Assembly: GCF_014679505.1 (NCBI RefSeq)
Contig: NZ_CP061474.1
Coordinates: forward strand, 62,001-126,000
DNA from: Geobacillus sp. 46C-IIa
GTDB taxonomy: Bacteria > Bacillota > Bacilli > Bacillales > Anoxybacillaceae
Reading direction: 5' to 3'
DNA: 64,000 nucleotides
Shown here piece by piece: positions 26,821 to 36,013 of the stretch. The notes below the pieces were generated by a model. The model had not been told where the DNA came from. It saw only the letters and a list, made by a program, of their open reading frames with translations, and did no database searches. Both the position numbers and the translations under genes were made by a program. The first letter of the stretch is position 1; each line of letters begins with the position of its first letter.

Positions 26821-27318
26821 TCACGGCCGGATGAACACTTCTGTTCCGTTCGGGACGATGGAGGCGAGTTCGAGCACGTCTTTGTTGTGCATGCGGATGC
26901 ATCCTCTCGAGACGTATTTGCCGATCGAGGATGGGTCGTTCGTGCCGTGAATGCCGTAATGGATTTTCGATAAGCTGAGCCACATTGCGCCGAACGGACC
27001 GCCCGGGTTTGGTTGACGGTTGACGATGACAAAATCGCCGACAGGCGTGGCGGTGACCATTTTGCCGACGCCGACGGGGTAGGTGCGGATCGTTCTTCCC
27101 CGATATTTCAAGGTGAGTTGCCGGCGGCTGATCGATACATGGATTGTATACGGAATCGAGCCTTTGGCCGGGAGGTGGGGGATGATGATCTCTTGACCCG
27201 GGAAGATGATGGACGAGGCGGTGAGGCCGTTGGCGCGAAGCAGCGCCTCAACAGATGTGCGGTAGTCTCTGGCGATGGAGGCGATCGTTTCCCCGCGTTT
27301 GACGATATGTTTGTACAT
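26821..27318 (-). CDS. LysM-containing L,D-transpeptidase (YkuD family)
   Basis: The 165-residue protein has a LysM peptidoglycan-binding repeat (about 3-47; [15 protein letters not shown]) and a YkuD catalytic domain (about 55-163) with the signature [20 protein letters not shown], containing the catalytic Cys. It forms 3-3 crosslinks or modifies peptidoglycan stems, as spore-associated YkuD does in Bacillus. No signal peptide is present; the same is true of B. subtilis YkuD, which lies in spores. The start ATG has AAGGAGTGACAGCG before it. It is monocistronic. The downstream 27319-27674 stretch on the plus strand holds no gene. Confidence 0.93.
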   Translation of the reverse strand: MYKHIVKRGETIASIARDYRTSVEALLRANGLTASSIIFPGQEIIIPHLPAKGSIPYTIHVSISRRQLTLKYRGRTIRTYPVGVGKMVTATPVGDFVIVNRQPNPGGPFGAMWLSLSKIHYGIHGTNDPSSIGKYVSRGCIRMHNKDVLELASIVPNGTEVFIRP

Positions 27319-27674
27319 TCGCTGTCACTCCTTTTTCGCTCGACGGAGACACCCGTTCGGGTGCATGATACATTAGTGTATGAGAACATCCTAGAAAGGT
27401 TGCCAAACGAGTGGGTGAACCGTTCCCTTGGCTAGAATGCTGGTGAAAACGAGCTTTTTTCTTTTTGAGATCATCGATAGCGATCTTTTTTACGCAAGAA
27501 GGGCGGGAAAACTGGTGTTAGTGATGGATCTTCCACATCGGGATCAGACGATGGAGATCATGGAAGAACAGAGAGCGATAACGATCGCCAGTCGGCGATG
27601 CGTTTCGCTCGTATATACGAAGGGTTGGGTCATAACGAATGGGCTTCCCTTCGTGACCGTAGTAAGGGAACAGC

Positions 27675-28151
27675 TCATGACGAATCGTAAGGGAATAAGA
27701 TGCTCCATTTCTCGTTCTTCTTGGCGACAAACACGTCTTGATGGAGTTCAAACACGCCAAAAGTGCTATGGAATGTCTGGATGACACGGATACGGTAGAC
27801 GTCTTGCAACGGTTTGTGTTCGTCTGACATCGACCAGGAAGACAAGTGTTCTACCTCGTCTAGGCGGTATTCGAACGTCTCGACGCCGAAGTCTTGCATA
27901 AAGACATGGGCGCGGCGTTGGATGTAGACGTCTTTCGGAAATTTCTCTTTCATTTGCGGGTGAAACAATTCCCAGGAGCTGCCGAAGTCTCCCGCCTGTT
28001 CGTAGCGGTAAAAGGCTTCAACAACTTGCTTAGCTTCTTGGCGTTCATCGGACAGAAACAGCGACAGCACCACAGCCAGCAAGGCGACGGCGGTGAGGAT
28101 GGCCACCCCCGTCCGTGGGGAGATCGTTTTTTGCCGGTAGCGTAGAAACAT
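27675..28151 (-). CDS. Single-pass membrane protein of unknown function, NTF2-like soluble part
   Basis: The 158-residue protein has one membrane segment (about 17-34, VAILTAVALLAVVLSLFL). It is followed by an extracytoplasmic domain starting EAKQVVEAFYRYEQAGDFGSSW, which resembles small NTF2-like/DUF4878 domains of Gram-positive lipoproteins and membrane proteins. The protein is short and has no catalytic motif. AGGAGAGATGCCCC precedes the ATG. It is transcribed away from the exporter gene at 28425. The function is unknown; a role at the cell surface is likely from topology. Confidence 0.7.
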   Translation of the reverse strand: MFLRYRQKTISPRTGVAILTAVALLAVVLSLFLSDERQEAKQVVEAFYRYEQAGDFGSSWELFHPQMKEKFPKDVYIQRRAHVFMQDFGVETFEYRLDEVEHLSSWSMSDEHKPLQDVYRIRVIQTFHSTFGVFELHQDVFVAKKNEKWSILFPYDSS

Positions 28152-28351
28152 GGGGCATCTCTCCTCTCTGTATTACCATATGCGAAGCCGGCGGCAGATA
28201 TGGGTTTTTTAGGCGAGCGGGATGGCGGCAGTATTTTTTTATCAAAAAATGGATCCGGATGTAGTAAAATAAAGAAAGAAGTGGTGGTGAAACAAAAAGC
28301 GTCCGCGCTCCCTTATGAAAGGGGGCGTTCGCAAGCATAGGGACGGAACGG

Positions 28352-28376
28352 CGGAGCGTGAATCGGCTCCGTTTTT
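28352..28376 (+). terminator. Hairpin with T-run in the leader of the DMT exporter gene
   Basis: CGGAGC...GCTCCG followed by GTTTTTCC lies 49 bases before the exporter start. A second hairpin (GCGCTCCCTT...AAGGGGGCG, about 28308-28330) precedes it. Together they could form an attenuator, but no known riboswitch was recognised. Confidence 0.5.
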
Positions 28377-28424
28377 CCTTTGACATTTCGTTGAGAATAG
28401 AGGAGGCAGGAGAGGTAGAGAGTG

Positions 28425-29360
28425 ATGCGGAAATCATTCATTTATGTGCTGCTTATGGGAATCATGGTCGCTTGGGGATTGAACGTGACGGCGCTGAAGA
28501 TTCTTGTCGAGCACTTTTCCCCTGTGACATTGACGGCGCTCAGGATTTTCACAGCTGGTGCTGTCGTGCTTTTGTTTTTATGGGGGATCGGACGGCTCGG
28601 CAAAGTCGGTTGGAAAGAAGCAAAACAGATCGGTTTGGCTGCTATGTTTAGTGTTGTCGCTCACCACTTTTTCCTCGCGGTGGGGCTGACGAACACAACG
28701 GCGGTCAATGCGGGTCTTGTGTTAGGAATGGTGCCGCTTGTGACGGCGCTGTTGGCGATGATGTGGTTAGGCCAGCGGCCGACATGGTTTCGGATTCTTG
28801 GCATCGCGCTTGGGTTTTTTGGCGTTGTGTTTGTCGTTGCGAGCGGCGATGGGGGCCTTGGTCATTTGTCAATCGGGGATGTGTACATCTTTTTGGCTGT
28901 CTTGGCGCAGGGAATCAGCTTCATTCTGATCAAAAAGGCGACGGTCGAGGCGCGGGTGATGACAGGGTGGATGCTTGTGTTTGGGGCGCTTTGGCTGTTT
29001 GTCCTCAGTTTCGCGCTTGAACCGCATGGCTTGTCGAGTCTGAAAACAGGCACACCGTCGCTTTGGATGATTTTCCTCGCCTCAGCCGTCGTGGCGACGG
29101 CGCTCGGTCATATGTTTTACAATCAGGCGGTTCAATACCTCGGCCCTGCCGAGTCGGCAATGTTCATCAACCTCAATCCGCTCTTTTCACTGCTTGGGGC
29201 GCATTGGCTGCTTGGCGAGCCGATTTCATGGATGCAGCTGGCTGGTTTTCTCTTTATTGTCGCAGGCGTGATGTTCGGCAGCGGGGGGATGGATGATGTG
29301 ATCGCCCGCTTTCGACGGGCGAAAGTGGCGGCTAGGGGGAGGAAGGTGGGGATGTGGTAG
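28425..29360 (+). CDS. EamA-family drug/metabolite exporter (DMT superfamily)
   Basis: ATG 28425 is chosen behind GAGAGGTAGAGAGTG. The 311-residue product has ten membrane segments in two EamA repeats of five, each beginning with the usual pattern (MVAWGLNVTALKIL in the first, LAQGISFILIKKA in the second), plus a short basic tail. Such proteins export amino acids, nucleotides or toxic metabolites. The substrate cannot be predicted. It stands alone between a leader terminator and a terminator at 29450-29486. Confidence 0.9.
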   Translation: MRKSFIYVLLMGIMVAWGLNVTALKILVEHFSPVTLTALRIFTAGAVVLLFLWGIGRLGKVGWKEAKQIGLAAMFSVVAHHFFLAVGLTNTTAVNAGLVLGMVPLVTALLAMMWLGQRPTWFRILGIALGFFGVVFVVASGDGGLGHLSIGDVYIFLAVLAQGISFILIKKATVEARVMTGWMLVFGALWLFVLSFALEPHGLSSLKTGTPSLWMIFLASAVVATALGHMFYNQAVQYLGPAESAMFINLNPLFSLLGAHWLLGEPISWMQLAGFLFIVAGVMFGSGGMDDVIARFRRAKVAARGRKVGMW

Positions 29361-29449
29361 CACGTTCCCCCGCTTTGACGCCATGCGTGCAAGGAGGAAA
29401 CGTTGGTACTGCCAGGAGCGGATAGGGCCTCGCCATACAGGGGGTGTCT

Positions 29450-29486
29450 GGGCTGTCTCTTCTTGAAAAGGGACGGCCATTTTTTG
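29450..29486 (+). terminator. Terminator of the DMT exporter gene
   Basis: GGCTGTCTCTT and AAGGGACGGCC form a stem (with a mismatch) followed by ATTTTTTGC, 90 bases after the exporter stop. Confidence 0.75.
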
Positions 29487-29557
29487 CATCATGGGCAGGA
29501 TTTTGTCGGATGATGCCGAAAAAGAGAATACGAAACCTATTCGGGTGAGGTGAATGT

Positions 29558-30468
29558 ATGGCGATCGATCACGACCGGCTGTTCAAGGAAGTTGTTGCAG
29601 ACGTTTTTTGAGGAATTTGTGCTTCTCTTCTTCCCGGATATGCATGAGCCTATCGTTTTTACCCATTTGTCGTTTTTGTCCGAAGAGCTGTTTACGGATG
29701 TAACGGTTGGGGAGAAGTACCGGGTAGACTTGCTGGCGAAAGGGGAAGACGGATGGATCATTGTTCATGTGGAAAACCAGGCGTACATCCAATCGTCGTT
29801 TCCTGAGCGAATGTTTCTTTACGACCCAAGAATCCCACGGCTTTAGCCGTGTGGAGTGTCAATTCAGCCGCTTGTTTGAGAAATACCGCGCTCCGATCAT
29901 TCCGATTGCCGTCTTCAGCTATGATGCCATCCGCGACGAACCCTCCTCGTTCACGCTCTACTTTCCGTTTCGTGATGTGCTTGATTTTCGCTTTTTCCAT
30001 GTGGAGCTGCGCAAGCGAAACTGGCGCCAATTTGTCCGCACCGACAACCCGGTGGCGGCTGCGCTGTTTAGCAAAATGGACTATACTGAAAATGAACGAG
30101 TGGAACTGAAAAAGCAATTTTTGCGCATGTTGGTGCGCCTCGAGCTAGACGAGGCAAGACAGCGTCTGTTGATGGGCTTTTTTGAAACGTATGTGAAGCT
30201 TTCTGATGAAGAAGAACAACAGCTCCGAAGAGAGGTGGAACCAATGGAGATGAAAGAAAAAGAACAAGTGTTGGAATTGATCATTTCGTACGAGCAAAAG
30301 GGAAAAATTCAAGGTCGAGAGGAAGGACGCAAAGAGGGAGCCGAACAAGAAAAACGGCACATTGCGAAACGGATGTTGCATAAAGGGGTTGATGCGCAAA
30401 CGATTCAAGAACTGATCGGATTGTCTGTGACGGAGATTGAGGAAATGAAACAAGGCGGCTCCAAGTGA
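29558..30468 (+). pseudogene. Rpn-family recombination nuclease (PD-(D/E)XK), disrupted twice
   Basis: The gene starts ATGGCGATCGATCACGACCG (MAIDHDRLFKE) behind GTGAGGTG. A one-base insertion near codon 12 shifts the frame; the correct protein continues in another frame as LQTFFEEFVLLFFPD. The nuclease core is visible in YRVDLLAKGEDGWIIVHVENQ. At 29823-29862 a 40-bp IS605-type end interrupts it exactly between codons for FLY and FSRLFEKYR. The C-terminal half reads on to EEMKQGGSK. Intact relatives are nuclease-transposase-like proteins of about 300 residues involved in horizontal transfer. Both lesions must be repaired for function, so this is dead. Confidence 0.85.
29823..29862 (+). mobile_element. 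40-bp IS200/IS605-family right-end scar
   Basis: The insert contains AAGAATCCCACGGC, a CCACGGCTTTAGCCGTG hairpin and GGAGTGTCAA, the typical right end of IS605-type elements. It follows TTTAC, which matches the TTAC target of IS608-like members. Removing it restores the Rpn coding sequence at that point, which defines the insertion to the base (within one repeated T). Confidence 0.8.
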
Positions 30469-30527
30469 ATGAAATGAATCGCCGCATACTGTTCATCAAA
30501 CAGGCGGGGCAAAAGGCCGCCCCCGCC

Positions 30528-31541
30528 CTAGCGCGTTGGTTTCGCTGCTGTTGATTCCCGTTTGATCAGTTTCGTAGACAATAGCACTTCCTGAAATGGT
30601 TCGTTCGGATTGTCCCACCGCCATCGCAACAATTCCACCGCTCGTTTGCCGTAGCGCTTCAGGTCGATGTCGACGGTCGTGATTTTCGGTGTCGCGATTT
30701 GCGACAGTTGCCCGTTGTCAAAGCTGCAGACGGAAACGTCATCGGGCACTTTTAGCCCGTATTGCTGCAGGCTGGTGCTGACGAAAAAGCCAAGTCCGTC
30801 ATTGACGCAAAACCAGGCGGTCGGCTGCCGCTTCAGCTCGCGGATGTAGCCTGCGATGACCGTTTCGTCCTCTTGCGCCTGGCAGAACATCCATTCCTCG
30901 TTCGGTTTCACTCCATAGTCTTTCAGCGCCAATAAGTACCCTTCATACCGCTCTTGATAGCTTGGCGAGTAGTTGACGTCGCCGACAAACGCAATGTCGG
31001 TATGGTTGAGCTCCAATAAATGCTGGGCAGCCACATACGCCCCGAACCGATTGTTTGTCAGCACCGCGTCGGCGGAAATGTTCGGATGATGGTGGTCGAC
31101 AAGGACGGTCGGGATGCCGGTTGAGACCACTTTTTGGATGTATTCGGTGCTGATGTGAGAAAGAATGACGACGCCATCGACGACCTTTTCCTCGATGAAC
31201 GAAGGCAGCAAGAGCTGCTTTTTTTGCTGCTCGTTGACCGACTGAATATGCAGCTTCATGCCGCATGATAGTGCTTCCTGTTCGATGCTTAAGTAAATGT
31301 CGCCGAAAAACTTCAGCGAAAACGTGCGATCCGAGGCGATGAGGGCGATTTGCTTTGGCGGCTCCTCGAGATGTTTCGAGCGAGAAGAAGGATACTCATA
31401 CCCCATTTCTTTCGCAACGCGCTTCACAAGCTGCCTCGTTTCCTCGCTCACCCCCTCTTTGCCTCGCAACGCTTGAGAGACGGAGTTTTTGGAAATGTTG
31501 AGCCGATCAGCGATGTCTTGCATGGTGACACGTTTTTTCAT
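30528..31541 (-). CDS. LacI-family regulator of the mannoside operon
   Basis: The 337-residue protein has an N-terminal LacI helix-turn-helix (VTMQDIADRLNISKNSVSQAL) and a periplasmic-binding-like effector domain (about 60-335). It is divergent from the ABC transporter operon, and palindromes TGTAACGTTACA and ATTGTAATGG...CCATTACAAT lie between them. It most likely represses that operon until a mannose-containing oligosaccharide or product binds. LacI members can also repress several loci, including their own gene. Confidence 0.9.
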   Translation of the reverse strand: MKKRVTMQDIADRLNISKNSVSQALRGKEGVSEETRQLVKRVAKEMGYEYPSSRSKHLEEPPKQIALIASDRTFSLKFFGDIYLSIEQEALSCGMKLHIQSVNEQQKKQLLLPSFIEEKVVDGVVILSHISTEYIQKVVSTGIPTVLVDHHHPNISADAVLTNNRFGAYVAAQHLLELNHTDIAFVGDVNYSPSYQERYEGYLLALKDYGVKPNEEWMFCQAQEDETVIAGYIRELKRQPTAWFCVNDGLGFFVSTSLQQYGLKVPDDVSVCSFDNGQLSQIATPKITTVDIDLKRYGKRAVELLRWRWDNPNEPFQEVLLSTKLIKRESTAAKPTR

Positions 31542-31742
31542 TCACGATCTCCACCTGTTCGTTCTTTTTGCCTTTTCGGCTATGTGAAGCGCCGATCAGG
31601 ATAATGATTGTCTCCTTGAGTATAGGTTGACATGTTCAAAAGCGATTTCCGTTTTTGTGTTTTCTCCATTCTTAGTTTAAGTATATCCTCTTGTGAAACC
31701 AAACGGTATGCAAAATATCGGGAAAGATATACGGGATGTTAT

Positions 31743-31754
31743 TGTAACGTTACA
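31743..31754. promoter_or_regulatory. LacI-type operator palindrome
   Basis: TGTAACGTTACA is a perfect 12-bp palindrome with the central CG usual in LacI/CcpA-type operators. It is about 200 bases upstream of the regulator start and upstream of the transporter promoter. Confidence 0.6.
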
Positions 31755-31823
31755 TTTATTTGTTGTCAAGTTGATCAACATTGAAAAGAGCTTTTTTATT
31801 CACCGTTTTTTCTGAAAAAGAAG

Positions 31824-31884
31824 TTGACTATTCGCTTTTGTCATGAAATAATGTGATTGTAATGGGTGGAATCACCATTACAAT
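31824..31884 (+). promoter_or_regulatory. Promoter and overlapping operator of the ABC transporter operon
   Basis: TTGACT (31824-31829) and AATAAT (31847-31852) are 17 bases apart. Immediately downstream, ATTGTAATGG (31856-31865) and CCATTACAAT (31875-31884) form a perfect 10-bp inverted repeat across the expected start site. Its half-site TTGTAA also occurs in the palindrome at 31743, so both are probably bound by the divergent LacI protein. Confidence 0.65.
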
Positions 31885-32001
31885 ACTTGATTTTAAAGTG
31901 ACAATATTGTCCAATCTAATGGCCTGTCATGGTAAGGAGAGGCGTTGTCTGAATCGGTTGTTTGTGTAAGCGTTTTAATCATCATAAGGGGGGAATCAAC
32001 G

Positions 32002-33327
32002 ATGAAAAAGCGCAAATGGTTTAAGCTCGTTTCGGTGTTGCTCGCCGCTGCGGTGATCGGAACGGGTTGCCAAGGGCAAACGGGAAATGAGCAAGGAGAG
32101 GGGAAACAAAGTTCAACCGTGCAGATTGATTTTTGGGCGGCACCAAACCCGACGCAGCAGGCGTTCTGGAAGAAGATGGCCGATCGCTACATGCAAGAGC
32201 ATGAACATGTGAAAATCAAAGTATCACCGATGCCGGAAAGCCCTTCTTCAGAGGCAGGCATTCAGTCAGCCATTGCGGCGGGAAACGCTCCGGTCATTTC
32301 GGAAAACATCTCGCGTGGTTTTGCTGCGCAGTTGGCGGACAGCAAGGCGATTGTGCCACTCGATCAATTTGACGGGTTTAACGATTTACTTAGCAAGCGG
32401 AAAATGGAAACGACGATTTCCACTTGGAAATTCGCTGATGGACATCAGTATGTGCTGCCGATTTATTCGAATGCCATGCTGTTTGGCTGGCGGATGGATA
32501 TTTTGAAAGAGTTAGGATATAACGAGCCGCCGAAAACATATAGCGAAGTTCTTGAGGTCGGCAAAAAGCTGAAAGAAAAATATCCAGACAAGTTTTTGTG
32601 GGCGAGAGCCGATTTGGCCAAACCGACATGGTGGGCAAGATGGTTTGACTTCTTTATGCTGTATAACGCCGCGTCGAATGGTACTCATTTTATTGATGGG
32701 AATAAACTGAGCGCAGATCGTGATGCGGGCGTAAAAACGCTCCAATTCTTTGCGGATTTAAGTAAACATCAACTAGTACTGACGAGGGAGACGAAAGATC
32801 CGTTTGAAAGCGGCACGTCGGTGATGGTCGATTTAGGGCCGTGGACGTTCCCATATTGGACGGAGAAGTTTCCGGAAATGAAATTTAACGAAACATACGC
32901 GTTGTCCATGCCGCCAGTGCCGGATGGAATGGATCCGACGCAAGCAAAAACGTTTGCCGATACAAAAGGGTTAGTCATTTACGCTTCAGCGACGAAAGAG
33001 CAGCAACAAGCAGCGTTCGATTTTGTCAAATGGGTGTACTCTGATCCACAAAACGATTTGGAATGGCTGAAAGAAACAAATTTGCCGCCAGCGCGGGATG
33101 ACTTGTCAACGAACGAGGCGTTTGTCTCCTATTTGGAGCAAAATCCGCAATTGAAATTGTATGCGGAAAATATCCCGAACGCGTTGCCGCCGATGGATAA
33201 TGCCGAAATGGTTGAAATTCAAGAATTGATCGGCAAAGAAGCGTTGAACCCGGTCATCAAAGGCGAGAAAGCCCCTGAAGAAGCCTGGAAGGATATGGAG
33301 AAGGCGATCGATGGGGTGTTAAAATAA
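32002..33327 (+). CDS. ABC transporter sugar-binding lipoprotein
   Basis: ATG 32002 follows AAGGGGGGAATCAACG. The 441-residue protein starts with a signal peptide (MKKRKWFKLVSVLLAAAVIGTGC) whose Cys is the probable lipid anchor, although the residue three before it is Gly rather than the usual Leu. The mature part is a family 1 extracellular binding protein (IDFWAAPNPTQQAFWKKM, many surface Trp/Tyr residues). It captures oligosaccharides outside the membrane for the two permeases downstream. No ATPase is encoded here, so a shared MsmX-type ATPase elsewhere is probable. Confidence 0.9.
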   Translation: MKKRKWFKLVSVLLAAAVIGTGCQGQTGNEQGEGKQSSTVQIDFWAAPNPTQQAFWKKMADRYMQEHEHVKIKVSPMPESPSSEAGIQSAIAAGNAPVISENISRGFAAQLADSKAIVPLDQFDGFNDLLSKRKMETTISTWKFADGHQYVLPIYSNAMLFGWRMDILKELGYNEPPKTYSEVLEVGKKLKEKYPDKFLWARADLAKPTWWARWFDFFMLYNAASNGTHFIDGNKLSADRDAGVKTLQFFADLSKHQLVLTRETKDPFESGTSVMVDLGPWTFPYWTEKFPEMKFNETYALSMPPVPDGMDPTQAKTFADTKGLVIYASATKEQQQAAFDFVKWVYSDPQNDLEWLKETNLPPARDDLSTNEAFVSYLEQNPQLKLYAENIPNALPPMDNAEMVEIQELIGKEALNPVIKGEKAPEEAWKDMEKAIDGVLK

Positions 33328-33328
33328 C

Positions 33329-34207
33329 ATGAATAAACACACGGCAAAAGTGGGTTGGCTGCTCGCCAGCCCATACCTTATCTATTCCGCTGTTTTCTTT
33401 TTGATCCCCCTGTTTTGGGCGTTATTTCTCGCTTTTACGAACTGGAACTTAATTTCTCCCGAATATGAGACGGTGGGAATGCAAAACTTCCTTGACGCTT
33501 TCTTCAGCCCGAGCGTGCGGGCCGCGTTTTGGGTGACGTACAAATTTATGCTGATGTTTGTGCCGATCGTTATCATAGGTTCCCTTTGTTTGGCGCTGAT
33601 CATTCATCATCTGCCGCGGTGGAAAGGGCTGTTTGCCGTTGGGTACTTTTTGCCGTACTTAGCGTCAGGAGTGGCGTCGGCGATTGTCGTCAAAGGGGTT
33701 ATTTCTTACAACAGCCCGTTCAATCAATTTTTGCGGGATGTATTTGGTCTCGATATTGACTGGCTTGGGTCGCCAACATTGGCGGCGCTGGTGATCGTGC
33801 TGATGATGGCGTGGAAGTTTGTCGGATATTATGCGCTATTGTTTTTGGCCGGCTTGGAAAGCATTCCGAAAGAAGTGTATGAAGCGGCGGAAATCGATGG
33901 CGCGGTTGGCTGGAAGCGGGTTTGGCACGTGACGATTCCGATGTTGTATCCTTCGTTTTATACGGTGACGATTTTGGCGGTTGGTTTAATGTTTGGCATT
34001 TTTACCGAACCGTACGTACTGACAGGCGGAGGGCCGGAGTATGCGACCCATACATGGCAGCTGGAGATTTACAATCAGGCATTTGAAAAATTGAATGCGG
34101 GCTATGGAACCGCGGTCGCGATCATCAATTCGATCGTCACCTTTGCGTCGATTTTCGTCTTTCGCAAGGTGTTGGAAAAATGGGGGGGCAAACATGGTTG
34201 GGAGTAA
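33329..34207 (+). CDS. ABC sugar permease, MalF/UgpA type
   Basis: This 292-residue membrane protein has six membrane segments and the inner-membrane ATPase-contact loop EAAEIDGAVGWKRVWHVTIP (about residues 188-207), the EAA motif of MalF-type permeases. It starts one base after the binding-protein stop and overlaps the next permease by 14 bases, so all three are one unit. With the binding protein and GH130 downstream, the likely load is a beta-mannoside disaccharide or oligosaccharide. Confidence 0.92.
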   Translation: MNKHTAKVGWLLASPYLIYSAVFFLIPLFWALFLAFTNWNLISPEYETVGMQNFLDAFFSPSVRAAFWVTYKFMLMFVPIVIIGSLCLALIIHHLPRWKGLFAVGYFLPYLASGVASAIVVKGVISYNSPFNQFLRDVFGLDIDWLGSPTLAALVIVLMMAWKFVGYYALLFLAGLESIPKEVYEAAEIDGAVGWKRVWHVTIPMLYPSFYTVTILAVGLMFGIFTEPYVLTGGGPEYATHTWQLEIYNQAFEKLNAGYGTAVAIINSIVTFASIFVFRKVLEKWGGKHGWE

Positions 34208-35024
34208 ACGATGGAAGGTTGGGTTGCTTTATGTGTTGGCGTTTGCTGTTCTGTTCGTGATGGTGTTTCCGTATTTGTACATGGTGCTAGGCTCGCTTTC
34301 CCCATGGAATGAGGTCGACCGAAAGCTCATCCCGTCGTCGTTGTCGCTTCGCTCGTATGAATGGCTGTTTCAAGGCGGTGAAGATGTCGTACCGCGGCCG
34401 TGGCTTCGCGCGTTTTTCAACAGTGTGCTCGTCACATCGGCATCAACGCTGCTTATGCTGGTGACGGCGGTGATGGTCGGATATGCGCTATCGAAAGTAA
34501 CCTTTAAGGGGAGACGATGGGTCAATAACGCGATTTTGTTTCAAATGTTTTATCCGTCGATCATTTTATTGATTCCGCTGTTTTTGATTGTCCGGTATTT
34601 CGGTTGGTACAACACGTATTGGGCGATGATCTTGCCGAAGGCCGTCAACTTGTGGGCGATCTTTATGTATACGAACTTTTTCCGCAGCATCCCCGATGAA
34701 TTGATCGAAGCGGCCAAAATGGATGGAGCGGGCCATTTCACCATCATTCGCCGCATTGTCTGGCCGATGTCACGCTCGATCACAACGATTATTTTCTTGT
34801 TCCTTTTCATGGAACGGTGGGTGGAACTGCTTTGGGATATGCTGGTCGTGAATAACGAAAAGATGTTGACATTAAATGTATTGTTGGCGCAAATGTTTGG
34901 GCCGTATGGGGGGTACCCGGGGCCGATGTATGCCGCCTCGGTGTTGCTCACGCTGCCGATTTTGATTTTGTTCATTTTGTTTAGCAAGAATTTTAAGGAA
35001 GGCATGCAGTTCATATTAAAATAA
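34194..35024 (+). CDS. ABC sugar permease, MalG/UgpE type
   Basis: ATG 34194 lies behind GGGGGG (34182-34187) inside the end of the previous gene; longer upstream starts would create a basic non-membrane leader. The 276-residue product has six membrane segments and the EAA loop ELIEAAKMDGAGHFTIIRRI. It pairs with the preceding MalF-type subunit to form the membrane channel of the importer. Confidence 0.92.
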   Translation: MVGSKRWKVGLLYVLAFAVLFVMVFPYLYMVLGSLSPWNEVDRKLIPSSLSLRSYEWLFQGGEDVVPRPWLRAFFNSVLVTSASTLLMLVTAVMVGYALSKVTFKGRRWVNNAILFQMFYPSIILLIPLFLIVRYFGWYNTYWAMILPKAVNLWAIFMYTNFFRSIPDELIEAAKMDGAGHFTIIRRIVWPMSRSITTIIFLFLFMERWVELLWDMLVVNNEKMLTLNVLLAQMFGPYGGYPGPMYAASVLLTLPILILFILFSKNFKEGMQFILK

Positions 35025-35063
35025 TAGAACATGATGATGGAAAAGGGAGTAGGGAGAGACGTT

Positions 35064-36011
35064 ATGCGGACAGGGATGCCGACCATGAAAACATGTCAAA
35101 TGTTGCTTGAGGAGCTTGGGCGCGCTCCACGACCGCTTCGAGCGGAGAAGCTGGCATTTGCCGGTGTTGGAGGGCGGGATGTGTACAACATTTCCGCGCC
35201 GTTTGAAGATCAGGGCGATTGGGTGATCGCCGGACGGGTGGAAGAGAGGGATAGCGAGCAATCGGAAGTCTACTTTTTTGTCGAACGAGAGGGAACATGG
35301 GTGCCGCGGGAAGGAGCGCCGGTGTTTGCGCTGCAGGATCCGTTTATTTCCCGTGTGCACGGGCATCTCGTGTTTGGCGGCGTGGAGACGTTTCCGCATC
35401 CTATGCTGCGCGGGATGCTGTATTGGCGGACGGTGTTTTACCGAGGAACGACGCTCCATGATTTGACGCCGTTCTTTACGGGACCTGATGGGATGAAAGA
35501 CATCCGCCTTGTCGAGCTGCAGGATGGATCGGTCGGGGTTTTCACCCGTCCGCAAGGGAAAAAAGGCGGTCGCGGAAAAATTGGGTTCACCCGCGTCGGC
35601 TCGCTCGATGAACTGACGGTCGAAGCGATTCAAGACGCTCCTTTGATTCACGGTCAGTTTACCGATGAAGAATGGGGAGGCGTGAATGAAGCACATTTGC
35701 TTGCCAATGGACTTGTCGGTGTCCTTGGTCATATTGCTTGTTTCGATCAGGAACGGAACCGCCATTATTACCCGATGGTGTTTTCGTTTAATCCAGATAC
35801 TGGGGAAGCGTCGGAAATGGAGTTGATCGCCGCAAGGTCGCATTTCCTTGATGGGCCGGCGAAGCGCCCTGATTTGGCGGATGTTGTGTTTAGCGGCGGG
35901 CTCGTGCGCAAAGGGAATGGAACGGCTGATTTTTACGCCGGAACAAGTGATGCCGAAGCACAAAAACTAACGATTGTTGATCCATTTACGAAATACGAGA
36001 GGAAGGGATGA
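35064..36011 (+). CDS. DUF1861 (MTP-1 family) beta-propeller protein, copy 1
   Basis: ATG 35064 is preferred (GGGAGAGACGTT before it). The 315-residue protein belongs to the DUF1861 family, for which I know no firm activity. It has repeated beta-blade patterns (GVGGRDVYNISAPF, PVFALQDPF, FGGVETFPHP, GPDGMKDIRLVEL, EWGGVNEAHLLANG, LDGPAKRPDLADVVF). The conserved acidic and His residues in these loops resemble a five-bladed glycosidase propeller like GH130/GH43. It lies between the permeases and GH130 with overlapping stop and start, so a role in handling the same mannoside is likely. A close paralogue is at 41049. Confidence 0.75.
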   Translation: MRTGMPTMKTCQMLLEELGRAPRPLRAEKLAFAGVGGRDVYNISAPFEDQGDWVIAGRVEERDSEQSEVYFFVEREGTWVPREGAPVFALQDPFISRVHGHLVFGGVETFPHPMLRGMLYWRTVFYRGTTLHDLTPFFTGPDGMKDIRLVELQDGSVGVFTRPQGKKGGRGKIGFTRVGSLDELTVEAIQDAPLIHGQFTDEEWGGVNEAHLLANGLVGVLGHIACFDQERNRHYYPMVFSFNPDTGEASEMELIAARSHFLDGPAKRPDLADVVFSGGLVRKGNGTADFYAGTSDAEAQKLTIVDPFTKYERKG

Positions 36012-36013
36012 TC

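Noticed and set aside
27434..27480. Fifth MITE copy suggested by CTAGAATGCTGGTGAAAACG
   Set aside because: Only one end is similar, and no partner end at about 140 bp was found.
28260..28424. Known riboswitch or T-box upstream of the DMT exporter gene
   Set aside because: Hairpins are present, but no specifier, AGGGTGG box or guanidine-type core was found.
35016..35963. Long open frame (315 codons) on the minus strand opposite DUF1861 copy 1
   Set aside because: It mirrors the GC-rich codons of a clear protein-coding gene, is Arg/His-rich and has no known motif. The same holds for similar long antisense frames at 39813-40850, 41088-41750 and 58652-59518.
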